Assembly: GCF_010093595.1 (NCBI RefSeq)
Contig: NW_022985464.1
Span: 98,476-162,475, forward strand
Reading direction: 5' to 3'
DNA from: Mytilinidion resinicola
Taxonomy: Eukaryota; Ascomycota; Dothideomycetes; Mytilinidiales; Mytilinidiaceae
Length of the DNA stretch: 64,000 bases
A model generated the notes under the pieces. The model was given only the letters and a program-made list of their open reading frames with translations. It ran no database searches and was not told where the DNA came from. Positions 1-11,646 of the stretch are shown here, one piece after another; the stretch's first letter is position 1; the number at the start of each line of letters is the position of its first letter. The position numbers and the translations under genes were made by a program.

Positions 1-32
1 ACGGGTATGCTGCACAGCCTTGCCATAAGTAG

Positions 33-92
33 CCTCACGTACGGCCTCACGTACGGCCTCACGTACGGCCTCACGTACGGCCTCACGTGAGG
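33..92. repeat. 12-bp tandem repeat ending in a palindrome
   Basis: Four exact head-to-tail copies of CCTCACGTACGG (33-80) are followed by a fifth, variant unit, CCTCACGTGAGG (81-92). The variant is a perfect 12-bp palindrome with a CACGTG core. I see no gene here. It could be a low-copy satellite or a cluster of bHLH-type binding sites; nothing decides between them. Confidence 0.9.
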
Positions 93-180
93 CCTTACGT
101 GTAGCTGGCCTATATATATAGCCTCACGGAAACGGTAAGAATGCACAATGAAATAGTGAGGCTGTACAGCCTTCCCATTT

Positions 181-1010
181 CATATAGATGCGCGTGAGAA
201 TTAAGCGCCGGAGCTTCCTCCGAGCCCTCCGGACCAATCAGAAGATCAGACGTAAGAAGGGTGTATACGGAGTAGAAAAGGGGTGTACACCGAGTAAATA
301 TAGGGTGTACATTTAGCAGCGCCCAATTATTACTCCGTGCTTTAACAGCTTTGTATAGGTCTCGTTAGGCATTATTCCACTAGAAAAATCATCGCGAATT
401 GTCTTATTTATTAAGGCAGAGCGCTTCCTATTACATACTAATGCAGTTGCTTTAAGGCTGGCGATATAACTAAAATACAATGCCTCCTCTGTCTCCTATA
501 GCCACCTACGCTTATTAGTAATAGAGCTACCAGGAGGCTCTTTTGTAAGCGTGCCCTTCATCGTACAATTAGTCTTATTAGACAATGTATTGCGTATACG
601 GTTTGTAGGTTCTGGATTGCCTGCATAGCAGTATCAGAACCATATCTTCTTTACCGCCTTTTCCGCCGTCTTGTCATGTTTTAAGCGGTACTTTACAAGC
701 CCCTAGCCTTGCTCCTTTGCATGCTGCAAGAGCACCTCCTCGGCTTCCTCTAATATATTATAATACCGCATTGGGGGCGGCTGGAGGGCTATAGTAAGTG
801 TATTGTGTAGGTAGAGGAGTATACAGCAATTGCTTCTGTTCGCGGCTGCATTTAGAGAGAGTATTTGGAATTAGTAAGCAAGTTAAGCGAGCGAATCGGA
901 AGCACCGGAACATTGCTCCGAGCCAATCAGAAGGTGGTGAAGCGCCAAGAAGAGGGGGGTGTACGTGTAGCGATTAGGGGGTGTACGAGTAGCGCTCCCC
1001 TTTATATAGA
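181..1010 (-). mobile_element. Degenerate transposase-like remnant (possibly MULE/FAR1 type)
   Basis: Read on the minus strand from about 850 to 345, one frame stays mostly open and encodes a Lys/Arg-rich stretch with spaced cysteines. It resembles the FAR1-like N-terminal domain of Mutator-like transposases: an acidic start, then HAKEQG, WF, a lone Cys and NKTNC motifs. Isolated stops (TAG, TGA) fall where Trp or Gln codons would fit, as expected after RIP. The flanks at about 200-300 and 895-1005 share CCAATCAGAAG and repeated GGTGTAC motifs in direct orientation. No transposase catalytic core is visible, so this is at best a fragment. The family assignment is an inference from pattern only. 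Confidence 0.35.
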
Positions 1011-1324
1011 ACTATGGGAAATATCAATGTGTGCACAGAGTCTGAGTTGTTTGAAGTTAATGTACCTATTGATTTTCTCGTCACGCCGGGTTTCTCGGCA
1101 ACCAGGGACGGACCTTAGTTAGCTAGATTTTAGCAGCTGTTGGCTCATGTACCCGTGCATCACGACAAAGAACATCTCATCTGGACCACACGGACGTCTC
1201 TTTCAGCCTGTTCGAGAGAAAGAAAACGCTACCCGGGCCTGCAAACATCACACAAACAAGTTTTTTTCGAAATATTGTTTAGATTGCTCTTCGAATAACA
1301 TCGACCAACGACATAGTACCAGAA
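1011..1324. other. Intergenic, nothing recognised
   Basis: Only short chance ORFs are present. This is presumably the upstream region of the ORF that starts at 1325. Confidence 0.5.
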
Positions 1325-2002
1325 ATGCTACCAAAAACAAGTCTCTCCACAACGGCCCATTGGAGTAGGATATTTCTAGACCTTGAAGAGACCGCAGAGT
1401 TCGAAGAGACCAGGCCGATCAGCACTCGCGCCTCACGTACTCATCGCGCCTCGCGTACTCCCCGCGCCTCACGCACTCTTTTCTGGGTCACATCAGTAGA
1501 GCGTGGCCTACTTCTCGCCGCTCTTGCAAAGAAGCGCTCAGAAGTTGATCTCCTCCGTACCGAAGTCGAGCACCGCCCCATCACCGACGTTTCTTCTCTG
1601 CACGAGCCTATCGGTCCTCCTATCGTCGCGATTTTCATAGTAGCGTACGCGCTGGGCGACATCCAGGCTGTCATCTACCTTATCATCCTGTTTCTCGTCC
1701 CGATTCTCATTTTGGGTCTCTACGCGTCACTACTGCGGCTAAAGAGGCTAAAGCCGCAAGTCCTAGATGGTAGCATTGACAAGGACAGGGGGAAGGAGAA
1801 GAAGAGCGCAAAGGTGTGGGGGCCTTCGGCCGAGCAATGGGAACGAAGAATGCAGTGGGAAGCAGCGTGGTGTTGGATAGAGCGCCATCTGGATTACTAC
1901 GCCGACCACTTCATCGCGTGGGATCGACATCCCGGAGGGACGAAGACCGCGGTTTGGGAAGAGCTTGTAAGAGTCTGGAGGGAGTGTGAGGAGCTGGAGT
2001 AG
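1325..2002 (+). CDS. Hypothetical protein with two membrane segments and N-terminal repeat
   Basis: An intron-free ORF of 225 codons; I do not recognise the family. Residues about 35-52 are an RASRT-type repeat encoded by three near-identical 18-bp DNA units (about 1429-1480). Residues about 98-142 hold two adjacent hydrophobic stretches compatible with a membrane hairpin. A Lys/Arg-rich segment and a Trp-rich C-terminal domain (WERRMQWEAAW, later WEELVRVW) follow. Alternating hydrophobic and charged blocks look like real protein rather than chance. It lies between a repeat zone and the sirtuin gene, on the same strand as the sirtuin. The start ATG at 1325 is the first in frame but is unsupported; a later start is possible because the repeat may be non-coding. 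Confidence 0.5.
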   Translation: MLPKTSLSTTAHWSRIFLDLEETAEFEETRPISTRASRTHRASRTPRASRTLFWVTSVERGLLLAALAKKRSEVDLLRTEVEHRPITDVSSLHEPIGPPIVAIFIVAYALGDIQAVIYLIILFLVPILILGLYASLLRLKRLKPQVLDGSIDKDRGKEKKSAKVWGPSAEQWERRMQWEAAWCWIERHLDYYADHFIAWDRHPGGTKTAVWEELVRVWRECEELE

Positions 2003-2311
2003 AGGGCGAGGAGACCTGATCTGGGGGAATGCAAATTTCGTTGCGCCTCACAATCTCGTGAATCCGAGCGCATCTATTGAGGGAACACGATAATATATAT
2101 CGACGGGCATAGTCAACATTACTGGTCCCGCCAATATACGGCCTACCTAGCACCAAAACAGCTGGATCCCAGCTACTGGCTCTGCTTCAGATCCCACAAT
2201 TCGATTTATATCTGAGATAGCTACCACGTGACACTAGCCCCTAATGATACAGCAAGGGTGCTCTATTGGTCGATGCACATCTCACTGTTGCCTAGCGAAA
2301 CCTACCGAGCG

Positions 2312-2318
2312 TATAAAG
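2312..2318 (+). promoter_or_regulatory. TATA-like box upstream of the sirtuin gene
   Basis: TATAAAG lies 92 bp before the sirtuin ATG. A CCACGTGAC element with an E-box core lies further upstream, near 2224. Confidence 0.45.
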
Positions 2319-2409
2319 AACAAAAACCAGAAACTCAACTATCATCTCATATTTAAGCTGACTTCAAGTAATATCAATTTATTCATATACCGTTTTTATT
2401 TGCATCACC

Positions 2410-3691
2410 ATGTCTGTGTTCGCCCCCAAAATCGCCCCAGCAGAACTCCAAGAGCCCCCCTCCGCCATCGACCAAAAAGCCCAGATCCTCGTAGACCACA
2501 TACGGAAAAGCAAGCACTTTATTGCTTTCACGGGTGCCGGGATCTCCACTTCTGCGGGCATCCCCGACTTCCGCGGCCCAGAGGGCAACTGGACGCTGCG
2601 CGCCCAAGGGCGGCAGCGCACGGAAAAAGTAAACACATTAACTGCTATTCCGACGCCTACGCATATGGCGTTGGTGGAGCTGCAGAATCGGGGGATGTTG
2701 AAGTATCTTGTTAGTCAGAACTGTGATGGACTGCATAGGCGGAGTGGAATATTGCCAGTGAGTCTGACTACCTAAACCATAACGTAACAATAGGAGGTCA
2801 TTTGATGCTGATTGTCGCATGAAGGGCCGCATATCCGAACTCCACGGCAACAGCAACCGCGAATTCTGCCAGAGCTGCGGAAAGGAGTATCTCCGCGGTG
2901 CGCTGCCCCTATTCTTGCCTCCTGCACCCCGCCCCGGCCCCTTCTCCCTTACTCATACCTAAGCAGACTTCCGCGCGGTCGCCACCTACGAGAAAAGCGA
3001 CCATGACCACCGCACGGGCCGGCGCTGCGCGCTCCCAAACTGCGCCGGCCCCCTCCTCGACAGCATCGTCAACTTCGGCGAAGACCTGCCCGCCAAGCAT
3101 CTCTCCTCCGCCCGCGCGCACGCCAAGCAAGCAGATCTGTGCCTCACGCTCGGCTCCTCTCTCACCGTGACGCCCGCGAACGAAATCCCAGCCGTCGTCG
3201 GCAAGCGGAAGGGCGGGAAGCTGGTGATCTGTAACCTTCAACCCACGCCGCTCGACGACCTCACCAGCGTACGGATCTATTCAAAGACGGATGAGCTGAT
3301 GACGGGAGTTATGGCGAAGCTCGAGATCCCGATTCCGCCGTTTGTGCTGCGGCGGCGGTTGGTGGTTGAGATGGAGAGCGCGGGGGGTGCGAAGCCGCGG
3401 CACGCGATGACGATTAGCGGGGTTGATGTGGACGGGACGCCGGCGACGTTTCTGCAGTCGGTGAAGCTGAAGGATAGCAGACGGGTGGTGCGGGCGGAGC
3501 CGTTTGTGATTAGTTTCCGGGAGGAGTTGGAGGAGGGGAGGGAGTTGAGGTTGGAGCTGGAGTTTATGGGACATTATGGCGAGTGCAATGCGGAGGTTGT
3601 GCATGTTTTTAGCGGGGACCGGGGGTCACGGAGCGAGCATTTGCTGGAGTATGAGGTTGGTGGGCAAGGGTGGGTGGTGTCACAGGTGTAG
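2410..3691 (+). CDS. NAD-dependent deacylase, SIRT6/7-like (class IV) sirtuin
   Basis: Sirtuins remove acyl groups from lysines using NAD+. Exons 2410-2757, 2825-2897 and 2967-3691 join in frame to 381 residues. The start has a good context (CACCATGTC). Visible motifs are GAGIS (about residues 42-46), GIPDFRGP, the NAD-pocket motif SQNCDGLHRRSG, the catalytic HGN (about 123-125), two zinc-binding pairs (CQSC, then CALPNC), GSSL and NLQP. The short FRGPEGNWTL loop and the small zinc module match the SIRT6/SIRT7 class better than HST2 or SIR2. The C-terminal 140 residues, after the catalytic domain, look like a beta-rich extension. Nuclear action on chromatin is expected from the family but is not shown here. 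The gene is convergent with DCL2, with 245 bp between stop codons. Intron 1 could use a different acceptor, but only this one keeps the frame and gives a sensible SELHGN context. Confidence 0.85.
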
Positions 3692-3936
3692 TAAAGCAGA
3701 GACTTGAAAGAGAGTCTAGAACAAAAAGATACCAAGCTAGATACCCCCTTGTCATCGCCGAAAGTCATAATTTAGAGAGCAGGCTCCTTGCCTCTTCGTT
3801 AAGCCGTTCGCCGAATACCCGAATATCCAGGATTATAGGCACTTTTAGTCCCTCTGCGCTTTCCGCCTCGCTCCAAGAAATCAGGCCCTACCTTCAGAGT
3901 GCAAGCATATGAGCCCTACAGCTTCAGTGAATCGCC

Positions 3937-6900
3937 TCAGATTGCACATCCAATTTTCTCCGCCTCCGCCTGCAGCTCCTCCTCTGTCTTACCAACCTCC
4001 TTAGAACCCTCCTCAACCTCCTGGCAATCACATCCAAACCGCTGTCTGAACTCAAACTGCGGCAGCCCCTCGAGCAGGTCCAACCCGTTATTGCTCGCTT
4101 TGATGCGTGCATACCGTCCACTCACCGCCGTGCCGTCTGCGATGACCTTCATGTGCACCAAGACCATCGCAACCACCGTCGGGCGGGCGCCCGGGATCAC
4201 AGAGTCGCACATGCGCGTCGCAATGCGCCAATCCTGGCAGCCTAAGCCGACCTGGAGCAACTTCGTCAACTTGGTCGTAGGGTGGTTGTTCGCAAACGTA
4301 TCGTAGATGCTCATGTCTTCGAAGTAGGACTTGACATGCAAATCGAAGAACTGCTGGACGGTATTGAAATCGAACTCAGAGTCGACGAAGAGAGCGCCGA
4401 CGAACGCTTCGATGATATCAGCCAGGCATTTCGGGGGTTCGCTGACTGTGGTCCAGTAGTCTGGCGAGCCCTTGGCCTCGCATTCCGCTTCTTTCACCTC
4501 GGTGACGTACTCGCGAATCTGGTGCTGCAGGGCCTGGTTGTTGTGGCGAAGGTGGACGTGGAAGTCGAGCTTGACGCAAAGGGCACCGAGGAATTTGTTC
4601 GACACCATAGGCATCTTGTGCTCGGTGAGCCATTGAGGGTCTTTGGTGGGATAGCGGTAGAAGAGATGGGCCACGAAGACCATGTCCAGGAGAGAGTCAC
4701 CGAGGAATTCGAGACGCTGGTAGTGAGGAATCTTCTCCCACATATAGGTCTGGGAGGGGTGGACGAATGCGGAGCGGAGCAGTCGGGGCCACTTGAAATG
4801 GTATGGGTGCTTCTCCTCAACTTGCGCAGCCAGATCAAGTTGGGATGCTGTGGCTTCGACGTACTGGTACTTCGGCATCGAGTAGGCTTTGTAGTAATCC
4901 GCCCATTTTTCCATCTTGTGGTCGTCGTTGTCAACCATGACCTTGACCGCCTTGACAGCTTGGTCCCATCTCGCCGGCTCAAATGTACCGAGTTCGTTGT
5001 GCTCCATAAAAGCGGCACCGATGAGGGCTTCGCAAATATCGGCAACGGACTTATCTCCTAGACGGACCCGGATGACATCGTCTCCAGTCTTCTTAGATCC
5101 TTTGCCATGTAAGAGCTTCAAGCCTTCAGGGTACCACAGTCGCCGAGAGAACGCCATACTACGCACATATTCGTAGAGTTGTAGTTTCCTAGCCGTCTTG
5201 AAGAGGTTCTTATTGCACAAGAGCAACATGCGCCTCACATGGAACTCGAATTCGTTATCATCCGGGCGCTGGACGAAGACTGAGATTGATGTCGCCATCT
5301 TCAGAAAGCAATCACCCATGAACTCAAGACGCTCGTAATTTGGTCCCATGCCGGATCTAATATTAATCTTTTCTCCTTCATGGTCTTCCGTATTGTCGGA
5401 GTCCTTTGTCAAAGCCTCCAAAGCTAGCGCGGGACCGACTTCAAGACCTGAGACTTTACAGGCATCCAACGCAATGAGATATGAATCAAACCGATGGATG
5501 ATGGCGGGGAAGGTATAGCACGTGGCTACAAAATTGGCAGGGAGCTATTTCATGTCAGCAGATACTTCAAAGTCGTAGAAAAACTTACAGATGAGAATCT
5601 CAGAGGCTCCGGACACACATAAGCCGAGCACTGTGAAACAATCTCGTCATCGGTCTCAATCGGCGCCAAGAGATTGCGTCTGAATGGAACTTTCTCGACC
5701 GCCACTACTGGTTGCGACAAGTCCCATTTCCGGATAGTCCTTGACTTGGACCAAAGGCTGACGGAATAATCCAGAATGTTGTCGTTGAATCTCTTGTTGC
5801 GCGGAGCCGTGGAGGGAACAGGGTCCAATGGCTTCTTACTCGGATCCACCGCGATAGAAAAGAATCTACGTCCACCATCCCACAAATCGACAATGAACCG
5901 ATTTGCCAAGCTCTCATTGGGAACTTCGGGAGTCCATCGTGCATCGTTATTATAATGAAAGATCATATTAACATCCTCCCAATTAATGAGATCAAGCGGG
6001 TGGCCGTGACTAGAATCAAGTAGTGAGCTAATCGGCTTCAAAGGGGCCAGCCAATAAGTCATCTTTGAGGCGTCGTTCTCAAATATCTTGGCAAAGATGT
6101 CGTGATAGACTCGCAGAGTCACCAGCGTAAGCTGCTCCAACTGCTCCTCAGATACCTCGAAGGACTTATCGAGAGATACTGATGTGACGCCCGTCTGCGT
6201 TCCATTTGCAAGATAGAGAGGGAATACAGGCATCGAGGGGAATTTCTGGCGGGTGAGCAGGCAGATTGGCGTATGAGGTCTCTCCAAGCCATTGTCCAAA
6301 TCCAGAATGGTCATGTAGAGAGTCTTTGGGCGCTCGCCTCGACCGTAATTCCAGAATTCCGGCTTAGTGCGCATTAGGTAGAGGTCCTTTTTCTTGGCAT
6401 CGAGCGCAAGCTGAGCATTCCGCATGGCAGGAAGCTGCTTGGTGTAGATAGGAAGTAGATGTCCATTTATGTATCTGCCCTTCCAAAGCGCGATACACGC
6501 TTCGAACGCAGCACCTTGCTTTGCAATAGCCTTCTTGCTTGCAGCGACACCTAAGGCAGAGCGAATTGGTGAAGCATCTGGGAGTATGACCTCGCAGATG
6601 AATTTGCCCCCCTGCCGGGCTATGATGTAGGCTGGTTGGGAAACCGCCTCTTCCCCTTGCGGTAAACAAGCACAGAAATGTGCGAGAACTCCAAGGCTTG
6701 AACCGTAGGTAAGCTTCGCGCCAGTCTTAGGATCGGTAAAAGATCGTAGGCTCCGTTGCTTCGCAATTTCGTTCTCAGCATCCGCGTCAAGCACATCAAT
6801 GAGCCGATCAGCTGGCAGCTGCTGGCAAAAGCTGCGCATTATTCTCTCTGCACCTCGAGCCTCGTATACAGTTTGGCTCTGTGAAAGATTGCCTTTTTCG

Positions 6901-8754
6901 ACCATATGAAGATACTTTGAGTTCTTGTGGCGGGCCCGACCCCGTGACTGAACGTAGGATATCATCGTCCGGTAGAGATCGAAACGGACCACGAGATTGC
7001 ACTGGGGAATATCCAGGCCCTCTTCGGCAACTGATGTGGCAAAGAGGCAGTTTAATTCGCCTTTCCTAAAGCTTGCCACTGTGAGAACCTGTTGTCGTAG
7101 CGAGACATTGACGTTCTCGGCGTTAGAGTTGACTCCGACAAGTATTCCGCCACGAAGATACGAGCCGCCAAGGTGCTTGGTGATGAGCAACAGAAGCCGC
7201 GCAGTGTACCGACGTTCGACAAAGACTATGCAACGGGCCTCCGTATCTCTGCTGAAATACTGTCGAAGCCATTCGATAAGTGACTTGACTTTAGAGCTAA
7301 TATCGTTCAGATCATCTTTTGGGATGCCAAAGTCGAAGTTCTTCACCACCTCCGCAGCTTGGCGTAGCAAAGCAACTTCTGCGTCGAGCTTCGCCATTGA
7401 CCTCGCTACCTTTTGTGCATGGAAGCGCCTCTCTTGTCTCATTTCAGTCTTGCGCTCCTCTTCTTCTGAGAACGCAAAAGACCAGTAGATGTCGGCGGCC
7501 CATTTACCCAGCTCGGAACTGATTTCTTTAGAAACCCGGAATAACTTCTGGAAAGGGCGCAGATCCCCGAAGCAAGCTCTCAGCTGTTGGTGCAACTGAG
7601 TCTCGAAAGGGGCTGGAAGAGCTTCGTAGTACACCACATCCTCGAAAGGCTTGCTAATCTGATTCTGCATCAAAGTTAGGTCGGAAGTGGTCGCAATTTT
7701 GCAATGCAACAGGTTTTCGAGTTCGCTGATACTCGTCAGTAAAGATTCGTGGGGGTATATTTGGGACCATTACATCGCTGCTTGCTTTACGTCGACCTTG
7801 GCATCAACCGGAGAAGCAGTCATTCCAAATACCTTTGGTCGCTTAGATAGAACAGTCTCTGCCATGTAATAATCCTTGAGTATCCTAACGATGGCGAACA
7901 CATGTCAGCATTTGATCAGCTGAGCGGGAGATGGAGACAATACCGGGCGTATGCATGGTTCTTCTTGGCGTGATGAGCCTCGTCAAAGATGAGAAGATTA
8001 ATCCTAGCCATACTGATGAACGAGTGCATCAAGCATTGGACTAGAACTTCCGCCGTGCAAACAATCACCATGTTGCTAGCGAAATGCTTCTGCCACGTCT
8101 TGGCCTCCCAGAGGTCGACGCCCATTGAGCCGCACAAACCGACAACATTGTGGTCGAGACCGCATTGAAGAACGTTGGTCTGCTGGAAGACCAGGTTGAC
8201 GGAGTCCACCTACAGGTGAATTAGTCGTGATCCTACAATAGGCAGTGCTCTGAAGGACTTACGAGGAAGAAAGCAAGCCTAGGAGGATTCTCTTTAGCCC
8301 GGCTCTCAAGCTCTTCATCGATGATGTAACGGAGGAGTAGAGTCGCGATGTGCGTCTTGCCCGAACCGGTGTCAAGAACAGCGATGATGTTCTCCTGCTT
8401 CGCTTTCTCAAACAGCTCCATCTGGTAGTCTCGAGGGCTCGTGATCGTAGCGCTGACATCTTGCTTCGCGAGAATGTCCTTGATAGACAAGGTCTCGTCG
8501 TCGGCGCCCTGAATGGCCTGCTTAACCTCTTGCTCCGTAATCTGCTCAGTCCTCTTGTTTGCCCATGCTGTGAAGACTTCATTTTGGGCCTTGCGCTTCT
8601 CGGACGAGGTCTTGGGGGCATGTGCGTGAGCAACGTCGCAGTCGATGTCAACGTCCGACTCGTCATCACTGTGATCTGTCCCTGCGCCGTTGATAAGCTC
8701 CTGCTCCTCGTCACTATCTAGCTCCTCCTCTAGGTAGGATTCCTCAAGCTCCAT
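3937..8754 (-). CDS. DCL2: Dicer-like protein 2 (RNA interference endoribonuclease)
   Basis: Cuts double-stranded RNA into small interfering RNAs; in fungi DCL2 is the main antiviral and transgene-silencing Dicer. Five exons (8754-8263, 8209-7944, 7884-7774, 7725-5589, 5544-3937) join in frame to 1,537 residues. The order is an acidic N-terminal extension, Walker A DTGSGKT (about 128-134), DEAH box (about 240-243), helicase C domain ([19 protein letters not shown]), Dicer dimerisation region, then two RNase III domains. RNase IIIa has [10 protein letters not shown] (about 909-918) and [11 protein letters not shown]; IIIb has [12 protein letters not shown] (about 1114-1125) and [13 protein letters not shown]. 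Catalytic acidic residues are kept in both. No PAZ domain is recognisable, as is usual in this family. The short C-terminal tail may hold a weak dsRNA-binding fold. The acceptor of exon 4 was chosen to keep the frame. The gene looks intact, which fits the strong genome defence seen in the RIP block. Confidence 0.93.
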
Positions 8755-9294
8755 TGTTGTACACGTATACAGGTATGGGTATCAATGAACAATGTCGCTT
8801 TAGACAGTAAAGATGGAGTGGATGTAGATGTCAAAAGTAGGAGGTTAGTCAGTTAGCCACGTACAAGGAATGAACCCGCCCTTCGGGTCAGGGGACTCGG
8901 GTCCTAGCGCGCCGCGAACAAGCGGTGTGCAAACCTGTGAGTGCTGTGATCTGGGGACAGTGACAATCATCATGAAGTTGTGAATTAGGACATCAAACAC
9001 GGAATCGGCAGAACTTGAGAGCTGAGACGAAAGAGCATGAAGAGTAAGTGAAAACGGCGCTACCAGTCAGCGATATAAATCAAGAAGTGCACCGAAGTTC
9101 CGTTAGTTAGGCCTCATTATCTGAAGGTTCTGTTGAAGTGAGGTTGGTGGGGTAGAGAAGGTGTTGTCGTCGCGTTAAACGCTCGCGATCACGTGCTGAT
9201 TAGATAGGATTCCGCTCTTACAAAGGTAGCTTGGTCCTAAGACAACCCTGGAACAACACCACCAGCGGTGATACTCGCACCTAACAACGAAGCC
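8755..9294. promoter_or_regulatory. Divergent intergenic region DCL2 / TAP42
   Basis: 540 bp separate two divergent start codons. GATCACGTGCTGAT near 9187 carries a CACGTG core. An inverted repeat built on the GGGTC/GACCC theme lies near 8875-8910. No ORF or RNA gene is convincing. Confidence 0.5.
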
Positions 9295-10474
9295 ATGGAT
9301 GAAGACCAGCCCAAAAGCATAAGATGGCTGTTCGTAGAAGCGGAAAGACGTCGTGACCAGCTCGAGAAGTCCTGGGATTCCAACAGCACTGCCTACCAGG
9401 AAAATCTCACGGCGGCAATCGCCACGTACGAAGAATGTTTGCGTGTAGCAGACCAGGTCTCACTCTACAGCCCGAATGAGACACTCGATGACATCTCTAG
9501 CGGGGACTTGCAGTACGTGTCTTTCTAGCCATGAAGCCAGATTCGAGCAGATACACTAAACTTTACAGATACATGCCGCTCAACTACCACCTCGCTGAGC
9601 TCATTCTAAAAATCACGGGGGGCGACCGCAAGGCCTACATCAAGCGGGCGCAAATTTGTTACGAGAAGTTCCTGAAACTACTGGATTCGTACGACATGCT
9701 CTCCAAGTCCGACGCTAGGCTGCTGGAGCGCTATCTCGACGCCCGCGACGAGTTTTCCACGGCGTCGACGACGGACGCCGCAGCCCGACGCGAGATGAAG
9801 ATCTCGAGGTTCAAGGAGGAAAAGGAGCTGAAACGGAAACTAGAGGTCCGTACCCTTGATTGCGTAATCTGCCCTTGCAACGTTTGCTCATGTAGTGGTT
9901 GCAGTATCTCAGACAGAACCCCACGGCGCTAGAAAACGACGATGCAGCCTTGAGGCAGCTTCACATGACTAACGTTGCACTATGCGTTCACCAAGCATTT
10001 CAGTCTCTAGAGTCATGCGCGCAAGAGTTGAAGATCCTTGCCTTGGCTCCGCCAGCACCACCTGCAGGACAGCCTCAGAACCCAGGTGACTCTCGCCAGG
10101 AAGATAGAGGCGATGCGTACTCTGAGCGCTTAGATAACCCCCTCGTTGGGGGCTTGAGGTCATCCGGCCCCATTCTCAGTAGCGATGGCAAGCCCTTGCG
10201 GCCATTCACGTTGCTAGACAACCGACAGGTGTTGCGACAAGGCGTGTTCAGGCCTGATCACAGCCTACCCACCATGACGATCGATGAGTATCTGGAGGAA
10301 GAGAAGCGAAGAGGTGGGATTATCGAAGGGGGCGGTGAGCAGTCCGGGATCCGCCCTGAGCCGAACGAAGATGACCTGGTTGCTGCAGATGCGGAGACAA
10401 TGAAGGCGCGTGCATGGGATGAATTCAAAGAAGACAACCCGAAAGGGTCAGGCAACACGCTGAACCGTGGCTGA
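9295..10474 (+). CDS. TAP42-like regulatory subunit of PP2A-type phosphatases
   Basis: TAP42/alpha-4 proteins bind the catalytic subunits of PP2A, PP4 and PP6 and act downstream of TOR. Exons 9295-9512, 9569-9845 and 9905-10474 join in frame to 354 residues. The N-terminal half is helical with the family signature LPLNYHLAEL-like segment across the first splice site, a Lys/Arg-rich ISRFKEEKELKRKL stretch and the ALENDDAALRQLH motif after intron 2. The C-terminal part carries the conserved RPFTLLDNRQVLRQGVFRPD-type block (split here for length), PTMTIDEYLEEE and an acidic end (AWDEFKEDNPKGSGNTLNRG). I chose the ATG at 9295 (AGCCATGG context) over the in-frame ATG at 9268. Intron 2 uses a weak GTCCGT donor. 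Confidence 0.9.
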
Positions 10475-10618
10475 TTAGGGAATATGACGTATCTATCCGA
10501 AGCACGTGTCTACGTATGTTGTCCCACGCTGAATGCAAGTCTAATAGGAGACATGCAGTCATGATACGTAGCGAGAGTGTAGCGAAAATCTAGCGAGAGT
10601 GTATACATGTGTGACAGA

Positions 10619-11646
10619 TCAGAGCTTATATTTCCCTAGTTCAGGCCACTTCTGAAGCACGGCGGTGATCAAATCCTCCGAAAGTAGCTTGTAGGCCTGA
10701 AGATCTCGCATGAGTAGTGGTTAGCGTCTCGCTGTATGTTTCAATAAAGCATCAAACTCACCAAGGGACCGAAATGCAACCCATCTGTGAAGAATCCCTT
10801 CTTGAACTCCTTGGCGCCAGGAAGTCCGCATCCTGGCAGCTTGTTCTCATCGTAAGCATCTTCAGCATTGAGTCTGCCTTGTTGTTCAAGTGCGGTGTCT
10901 ATCAGGCTTTTCCAAAAGTTCAAGCCGATAACTCTATCAGTCAATGCCACGTATGATTCTGCGATCTCCATAACTTTTTCGGCGTATTGTTTCTTATTCA
11001 TGTAGGTGCGGTAGCCACGTGCCTTTTTCTCCTCCTCCAGAGACGCCTGCAAGTCCTCGCTGTTGGACCCAATCGGGGAATCTGGCAACGATTCGCGGAT
11101 GTTGATCGGCGGTGGAGTGATAAGCACGATTTTAGTATCTGTCATTGCCTTCGTGGATAAGATCGTCTCCACGAACGCCCGCAGATTCGCCTCATACTTG
11201 TCTAGCGGAACGTGGCCGGACCATGGGGGTAGACAAGCATCATTCGCTCCGAGAAAGATGGTGAAGAGGAGAGTGGGGGGTGCGTTCGGATTCTTGGCAC
11301 GCGAAATGATCTTCTCAAAGTTGGGTGCAAGCATCGACGATGTATACCTGTTTGTACATACACAATCGGTGAGCTCGTGGAAGACCACACCAAGACCCTG
11401 AGTTTATCTGATCTGCGGATTGGTTTCTTACCCTGCGCGACCTGGGAGTTGGGGGTTAGCGATGAAGTTTGAAATCGCTATCTCGCATGAAGTATCGCGT
11501 AGCATACCTTCGTTGAGCACCTCGGCCTTGCCCTTGTATTCTTCTTCCAAAACCCAACCAAAGCCGGCGTTGTATTCGTTGAATGCCCAGTCCGTCAATG
11601 AGTCGCCAAAGAGGACGATCTTCGGGAGCTGCACGGTGCTTTCCAT
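10619..11646 (-). CDS. GDSL esterase, isoamyl acetate-hydrolysing type (IAH1-like)
   Basis: SGNH hydrolase that cleaves short-chain acetate esters. Four exons (11646-11508, 11441-11432, 11347-10762, 10696-10619) join in frame to 270 residues. Exon 2 is only 10 nt, flanked by a proper AG acceptor and a GTAAGA donor, and supplies the Gly-Arg-Ala-Gly turn that precedes YTSSML. Motifs: block I FGDSLTDW with the nucleophile Ser near residue 15, GAND of block III, and DGLHFGP of block V with the Asp and His. The start at 11646 puts the GDS motif at the usual distance from the N-terminus; the frame is open further up to 11889, but that extension looks like 5' UTR. Yeast Iah1 is soluble, and no signal peptide is seen here. 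The gene is convergent with TAP42, about 145 bp apart. Confidence 0.88.

Noticed and set aside
4282..5061. A 259-codon + strand ORF opposite DCL2
   Set aside because: It is an antisense shadow of the RNase III exon; its sequence follows from DCL2 codon bias.
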